NCBI RefSeq assembly: GCF_003688895.1
Contig: NZ_REFV01000008.1
Coordinates: forward strand, 62,001-126,000
Direction: 5' to 3'
Source: Dokdonia sinensis
Lineage (GTDB): Bacteria > Bacteroidota > Bacteroidia > Flavobacteriales > Flavobacteriaceae
DNA: 64,000 nucleotides
Shown piece by piece: positions 59,846 through 64,000 of the stretch. Within the stretch, counting starts at the first letter, position 1, and each line of letters begins with the position of its first letter. The notes below the pieces were generated by a model. The model was not told where the DNA came from, did not search any database, and saw only the letters and a program-made list of their open reading frames with translations. The translations under genes and the position numbers were made by a program.

Positions 59846-60955
59846 TTGCTGATAACACTCTCAAATATTATTATTCTCATAGGCGTAATTCAAGGATTTG
59901 TTTTTGGAGGTATTTATCTATTTTCAAAGAAATTTAGGAATAGGAGTACTATGTTTCTAGCCCTACTTATTATTACCTTCTCTTATAATAATCTTCAGTT
60001 TTACATTTCTGGTGCGGGGATACTTCCAGGCAACCTAATGTATGCGACCTTTTACATTCCTGTAGGGTCTTTGATACCCGTATTCATAATTCAGTATGTT
60101 CAGGAGTTTCTTAATTTTAAAGAAAATAAGAAAAGTAGGAGTAGCTTACTTTTGTACCTCCCATTCTCAATCTTTCTAATTCTTGCTATTGCATTAAAAA
60201 TAGATTCTATAGGAAATGTCAATGCCGTTAGTAAACCTGTATGGCAAAATATAGGCAAAGTGCAAAGCTTATTCTCAATGGTTTACACACTTGCTCTAAT
60301 TGCTATTTCCTTTATAAAAGTACGCAGAAGCATTCCTCATTTTAACAGAAAAAAGCAAAAGCAAGTTGCCGAATTAAGATGGTTACACACCATGCTATTT
60401 ATACTATTTATACTCACCTTATTATGGGGATTAGCCTTGTTCAAGTATATCACAAATGTTTCTTTTAAAGGATATTTTACAGCCTTATGGATAGGACTCT
60501 CCCTAGCCATTTACTGGCTTGGACATATTGGGATTTATAAATATGGAATTCGTCAAGAACGAAAAAGTCTCAGCGACTTTTCTAAAAAACTAGATAGTAA
60601 CTCAGATTCTCAAAAAGCAAGTAACGGTCACATCGCGAGCATACATGACATCGTGAAGACTAAAAAAAGATATCTAGATGCTACCTTTTCTTTAGAACTT
60701 CTCGCACAGGAGCTACAACTAAGCACAAGCCACCTCTCTCGAGTTTTTAATAATGAAATGCAGACAAGCTTTTCAGACTATATAAATGCTCTTAGAGTAG
60801 AAGAAGCAAAGCGCTATCTTAAAAATCCAGAGTTTAAGAATTACACCTTAGTTGCGATAGGCTTAGAGGCTGGTTTTAACAGCAAGACTACTTTTAATAC
60901 AACCTTCAAAAAGATGACTGGACAGACTCCTTCCCAGTTTAAAAAAGCAAACTAA
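59846..60955 (+). CDS. Membrane AraC-type transcriptional regulator
   Basis: 369 residues. Six or seven membrane helices span ~5-235 (LSNIIILIGVIQGFVFGGIYLF, FIPVFIIQYVQEFL-type segments). The C-terminal ~110 residues form a double HTH of the AraC type (FSLELLAQELQLSTSHLSRVFNNEMQTSFSDYINALRVEEAKRYL, LVAIGLEAGFNSKTTFNTTFKKMTGQTPSQFKK). This is the standard design of Bacteroidota membrane sensors that may bind a lipophilic signal and act on DNA directly. The TTG at 59846 is used as start because no in-frame ATG precedes the first helix. A target gene is not evident; the lipoprotein gene downstream is a candidate. Confidence 0.85.
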   Translation: MLITLSNIIILIGVIQGFVFGGIYLFSKKFRNRSTMFLALLIITFSYNNLQFYISGAGILPGNLMYATFYIPVGSLIPVFIIQYVQEFLNFKENKKSRSSLLLYLPFSIFLILAIALKIDSIGNVNAVSKPVWQNIGKVQSLFSMVYTLALIAISFIKVRRSIPHFNRKKQKQVAELRWLHTMLFILFILTLLWGLALFKYITNVSFKGYFTALWIGLSLAIYWLGHIGIYKYGIRQERKSLSDFSKKLDSNSDSQKASNGHIASIHDIVKTKKRYLDATFSLELLAQELQLSTSHLSRVFNNEMQTSFSDYINALRVEEAKRYLKNPEFKNYTLVAIGLEAGFNSKTTFNTTFKKMTGQTPSQFKKAN

Positions 60956-61046
60956 TTATGTTCCGTTTTTTGTGGTTTGCAAATATCCTGAACTCTTAAA
61001 CAGCTAATTTACAATAGTTTCGATAGCATATCTAAAATCTCTTGAT

Positions 61047-62120
61047 ATGAATCGTTCACAAGTATTAGCAGGAGCACTCTGCATTATTATTTCTACATCT
61101 TCCTGCGATCGCGCTCAGGCAGTAAAAGATACGGAGGAATCACCAAGCCTATTAGGCTTAGTCCAAAACACCGAGCAAAACAATAATAGCACGAGACGTC
61201 CTATTAAGTACTTCCCCGTGCGGGATGCTCAACGTAATATGCTTATGGGTGTCTTACCCATTCCATCTGACTGGAATTTAAGCACCGCAGATGACAACAT
61301 AACATTCTTAGAAAGCCCTAAAGGGGTAAAAGTTCTATACATCGCTGGCAACGAATTTTTATACTCTCAAAATCCGTATATCAATCAAAGTTTCCAGCAA
61401 ATGGGTTTTGATACAAAACCACCGCAATCTTTTGAAGAGGTACTATCTCTTTTAAAAGAGCATGCAATAAAAAAAGGGGTAAACTATGTAAAACAATATC
61501 CACTTCCACAACTCGAAGCGGTAGACGCTAGCTTAGACAGACTTATATACAAGCCAGTACCAGAACAAAAAACAGCTCAAGTAGTAGCTACAGAATGGAT
61601 AGATACAAAAGGCAACGCTTCTCTCTTAGTGTTGCATTATTATGTTGCACAAACTGAACAATCCCTCTATTGGGGTTATAGAATTGAATCTATGGAGGCG
61701 CCTCAAGACCATTTTAACACCGCAAAGAGAGATTACCTGAACACACTTATAAATACACAAATCAACCCACAATGGTTACAAACAATTAACGCCGAAAATC
61801 GTCAAAAATCACAACAGATGATGGCTAGCCATAACCAGCGTATGGAAGCACTACGAGCTCAAGGCCGGCAGATTATTGCCGCTGGAAAACAACACGATGC
61901 AATGACCTCACGTAATCACCAAAAATTTATAGACGGATTAAGGGATGAGATTAATGTCACAAGTCCTGCCACAGGGCAAACATATAAGGTGAATTTAGGC
62001 AGTAATCATTACTGGATTAATGACAGCAACCAGCTCATTACCAGCAATGATGCAACTTTTGACCCGAATCAAAACAACGATAGTCGTGGAGTTTGGGTGG
62101 AGGCACAAATAAATAATTGA
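61047..62120 (+). CDS. Lipoprotein of unknown function
   Basis: 357 residues with a lipoprotein signal (GALCIIISTSSC, Cys ~20). I do not recognise the family. Visible: a conserved-looking central domain (PIKYFPVRDAQRNMLMGVLPIPSDWNL, VKVLYIAGNEFLYSQNPYINQSFQQMGF), a helical Gln/Ala-rich stretch (RQKSQQMMASHNQRMEALRAQGRQIIAAGKQHDAM) and a C-terminal part with TGQTYKVNLGSNHYWINDSNQ. The last part resembles a YARHG- or SH3-like beta module, but I would not press it. It stands alone between an AraC-type regulator and a secreted protein; the palindrome copy at 62141 lies 20 nt after its stop. Confidence 0.75.
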   Translation: MNRSQVLAGALCIIISTSSCDRAQAVKDTEESPSLLGLVQNTEQNNNSTRRPIKYFPVRDAQRNMLMGVLPIPSDWNLSTADDNITFLESPKGVKVLYIAGNEFLYSQNPYINQSFQQMGFDTKPPQSFEEVLSLLKEHAIKKGVNYVKQYPLPQLEAVDASLDRLIYKPVPEQKTAQVVATEWIDTKGNASLLVLHYYVAQTEQSLYWGYRIESMEAPQDHFNTAKRDYLNTLINTQINPQWLQTINAENRQKSQQMMASHNQRMEALRAQGRQIIAAGKQHDAMTSRNHQKFIDGLRDEINVTSPATGQTYKVNLGSNHYWINDSNQLITSNDATFDPNQNNDSRGVWVEAQINN

Positions 62121-62140
62121 GAATAGTGTAGCTGTTGTAC

Positions 62141-62156
62141 GCTTTCGCGAAAGCGC
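62141..62156. repeat. Dispersed palindrome, exact copy, intergenic
   Basis: CGCTTTCGCGAAAGCG between the unknown lipoprotein gene and the type IX-secreted protein gene. The only exact copy outside a gene. Confidence 0.95.
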
Positions 62157-62206
62157 ACTATTAAACAATAAAAAACAATAATTATAACCATTCTAAAATC
62201 AACATT

Positions 62207-64000
62207 ATGAAATCGTTCAAATTACTTTTTGCACCACTACTGGTATGTTTAATTTTTCAACTCTCAGCCTTTGCCCAAAAAACCTATACAAACGCTACAA
62301 ATAATGACTCTTGGCACGACCCTCTTAACTGGTCTCCTCAAGGAATCCCTACAGCTGCAGATAATGTCATTATACCACAGGGCGAGATTATAAATATAGG
62401 TGACACGGGTGCCAGCGCAAATGCTAATTTTCTAACCGTCGAGGAAGGAGCAATTGTTACTAAATTCGGAAGCTTAGCATTAGTGACGCAAACAGGTGGA
62501 AATTTTGCGCCCGGAAGTGAGTTAAATGTTTTAGAAGGCTGGATAACCACCATTAATGGACCAATAATTATAAATGGTGAATTGAACAGCATAGGTATGC
62601 TTTCAAAAGGAATAAGCGGAAATAATTCAAATCAGTCCTCTGTTGAGATTACTGGGACAATGCAAATACAATCTCCTAGCGAACCATTTTTAATGAATCT
62701 AGTTACATTACACATTTTTCCTTCTGGGATATTAACTATTGAAGAAGGGTCAATAGCTAACGTTAGTTCTTCAAGGCTACTCAATCAAGGCATTATACAA
62801 AAAACTGCTGGCACAGAGACTTTTGAGATGGCAACACCCTTTGAAAACGATGGTGGAACTATAAATATAGATAGCGGCTCCGTGGAATTTACACGTCCTA
62901 CAACATTTACAGATGGAGCATACAATGTAAATAGCGATGGATTTCTAAGCTGGGATAGCAATAATACCTACTTCTTAAATGGAACTTTAACGGGGCAACT
63001 GGACGGCCCGTTTATCATAAATTGTAATTCCGTAAGATTGTCTAATGGAGGTGAAAACTTTTTAGATTTTTCAGGCCCTGCGGTTATCGAGTGGATAGGC
63101 GGGTCGCTCGAAACGCAAGCCGCACCAGGCAGTATATTAATCAATAAAGTTTTGATGAATATTTCAGATACGGGTTTAAATGCACAAATAGCAGGTGGTG
63201 CGACCTTAAAAAATGAAGGCACCATAAACTTTACAGGTAGTCCTAACCTTCCCTTTGATATTGCTAGCAATTCTTTTTTAGAAAATACAGAACAAGGCCT
63301 TATTACAGTAGTTGATGATGTGGTTATAAGAGGCGCCGGATTTGTAAATAATGGAATTGTAGAAAAAATTTCGGGTTCCGGAGTTGCTCGCATCTTGAAT
63401 TTAATAAATAATGAGTCTGGCATAGTACGCATCACGCAAGGCACTCTTGAATGTACAAATGGCTATGAAGGCAAAGGACGCTTAACTGGCGCTGGGGCGC
63501 TAGAGGCAAACCCCTTTGACGATATTGAAAGTAGGATTGCACCTGGAAACGACGGTCCAGGTACATTAACGTATAACAACGCAGGGTCTTTTGATTCTAC
63601 CACAGATTGTATATATGAAATAGAGATAAATGGCTCTACCCCTAGTACCCAATACGATGTATTTGCCATTGAAACCACAAACCCTGTAGCAGAAATTAAT
63701 GGCACATTTGATATTCAATTAAGTTATGCTCCCCAGGTAGGTGATGAGTTTGTAGTGATTACAGCTGGTACAATTACGGAGTGTAATCTACCATCACAGG
63801 TCTCTGGATTTTTTGGTGGCATGGAATACATTTATGATGTTATATGCAATACCGACAACGTGACCTTGCGCGTGATTGATGCTGTACTCAATATTACAGA
63901 AAATTCAATCCGAACTGTAAAAGTATATCCTAACCCTACTGAAAATCAATTTACAATTCAACTGGATACTACTAAGTCAAAAATAACAGCGACCATTACA
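62207..64000 (+). CDS. Type IX-secreted protein with C-terminal sorting domain (3' end outside window)
   Basis: The frame from the ATG at 62207 is open to the last base of the window (598 codons) and has no stop, so the gene continues. A signal peptide (LLFAPLLVCLIFQLSAFAQ) is followed by a segment typical of Bacteroidota surface proteins (TYTNATNNDSWHDPLNWSPQGIPTAADNVIIPQG). About 480 residues of beta-helix-like repeats follow (GTINIDSGSVEF, EGTINFTGSP, GIVRITQGTLECTNG). Near the end lies ENSIRTVKVYPNPTENQFTIQL, the start of a type A sorting domain, which targets the protein across the outer membrane by the type IX system. The ligand or enzyme activity is unknown. About 50-60 residues probably remain beyond the edge. 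Confidence 0.85.
   Translation, partial: MKSFKLLFAPLLVCLIFQLSAFAQKTYTNATNNDSWHDPLNWSPQGIPTAADNVIIPQGEIINIGDTGASANANFLTVEEGAIVTKFGSLALVTQTGGNFAPGSELNVLEGWITTINGPIIINGELNSIGMLSKGISGNNSNQSSVEITGTMQIQSPSEPFLMNLVTLHIFPSGILTIEEGSIANVSSSRLLNQGIIQKTAGTETFEMATPFENDGGTINIDSGSVEFTRPTTFTDGAYNVNSDGFLSWDSNNTYFLNGTLTGQLDGPFIINCNSVRLSNGGENFLDFSGPAVIEWIGGSLETQAAPGSILINKVLMNISDTGLNAQIAGGATLKNEGTINFTGSPNLPFDIASNSFLENTEQGLITVVDDVVIRGAGFVNNGIVEKISGSGVARILNLINNESGIVRITQGTLECTNGYEGKGRLTGAGALEANPFDDIESRIAPGNDGPGTLTYNNAGSFDSTTDCIYEIEINGSTPSTQYDVFAIETTNPVAEINGTFDIQLSYAPQVGDEFVVITAGTITECNLPSQVSGFFGGMEYIYDVICNTDNVTLRVIDAVLNITENSIRTVKVYPNPTENQFTIQLDTTKSKITATIT

Overview
This window looks like a chromosome segment of a marine member of the Bacteroidota, most likely a flavobacterium of the Dokdonia/Krokinobacter kind. 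That placement is my inference. It rests on SusC/SusD outer-membrane proteins, a type IX secretion sorting domain at the right edge, Bacteroidota-type promoter boxes (TAnnTTTG), mevalonate-pathway isoprenoid genes with an adjacent TspO, and protein families typical of that group. I saw no rRNA, tRNA, CRISPR array, integrase or transposase.

Layout. 1-5.3 kb holds the end of a large DUF2723 membrane protein, a polysaccharide deacetylase, a thioredoxin-fold protein without its cysteines, a membrane metallophosphoesterase and an orphan ABC ATPase. 5.6-12.7 kb holds a two-gene unit: a SusC-type TonB barrel that lacks the plug domain, then a 1540-residue thioester alpha-2-macroglobulin that carries a TonB plug inside it. 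12.8-23.9 kb is housekeeping and surface genes: a GreA-type factor, a FAD oxidoreductase, two GT2 glycosyltransferases, a radical-SAM DNA-repair pair, a nitrilase, a lone ExbD and a pseudouridine synthase. 22.6-33 kb is envelope glycosylation (GT2, duplicated LAB_N protein, ArnT-like transferase, DUF2029-type mannosyltransferase, O-antigen ligase) interleaved with mevalonate kinase, a UbiA prenyltransferase, diphosphomevalonate decarboxylase and TspO. 33-36.7 kb is an overlapping minus-strand chain headed by a GH13 amylase.

36.9-59.6 kb is a carbon-acquisition locus. SusC/SusD are followed by three tandem giant FG-GAP/ASPIC (CRTAC1-like) lipoproteins, a vanadium-type haloperoxidase, a membrane-anchored SRPBCC/GyrI-like protein and a pentapeptide-repeat protein. 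Converging on these is a GH16 - GH65 - beta-phosphoglucomutase operon with a LacI-family regulator. A perfect LacI-type operator (36820-36835) lies inside the predicted susC promoter, which links the regulator to the transporter. 59.8-64 kb holds a membrane AraC-type regulator, an unknown lipoprotein and the start of a type IX-secreted protein that runs off the window.

Over all of this lies a dispersed 16-22 bp palindrome, CGCTTTCGCGAAAGCG. I count 13 exact copies, 6 with one mismatch and several degenerate ones, almost all inside genes, in all three reading frames (peptides TLSRKR, RFRES, AFAKA). One copy is interrupted by a different 20-bp palindrome, and two intergenic versions have a conserved AT-rich core between the arms. 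The palindrome and the barrel/macroglobulin pair are the two most unusual things here.
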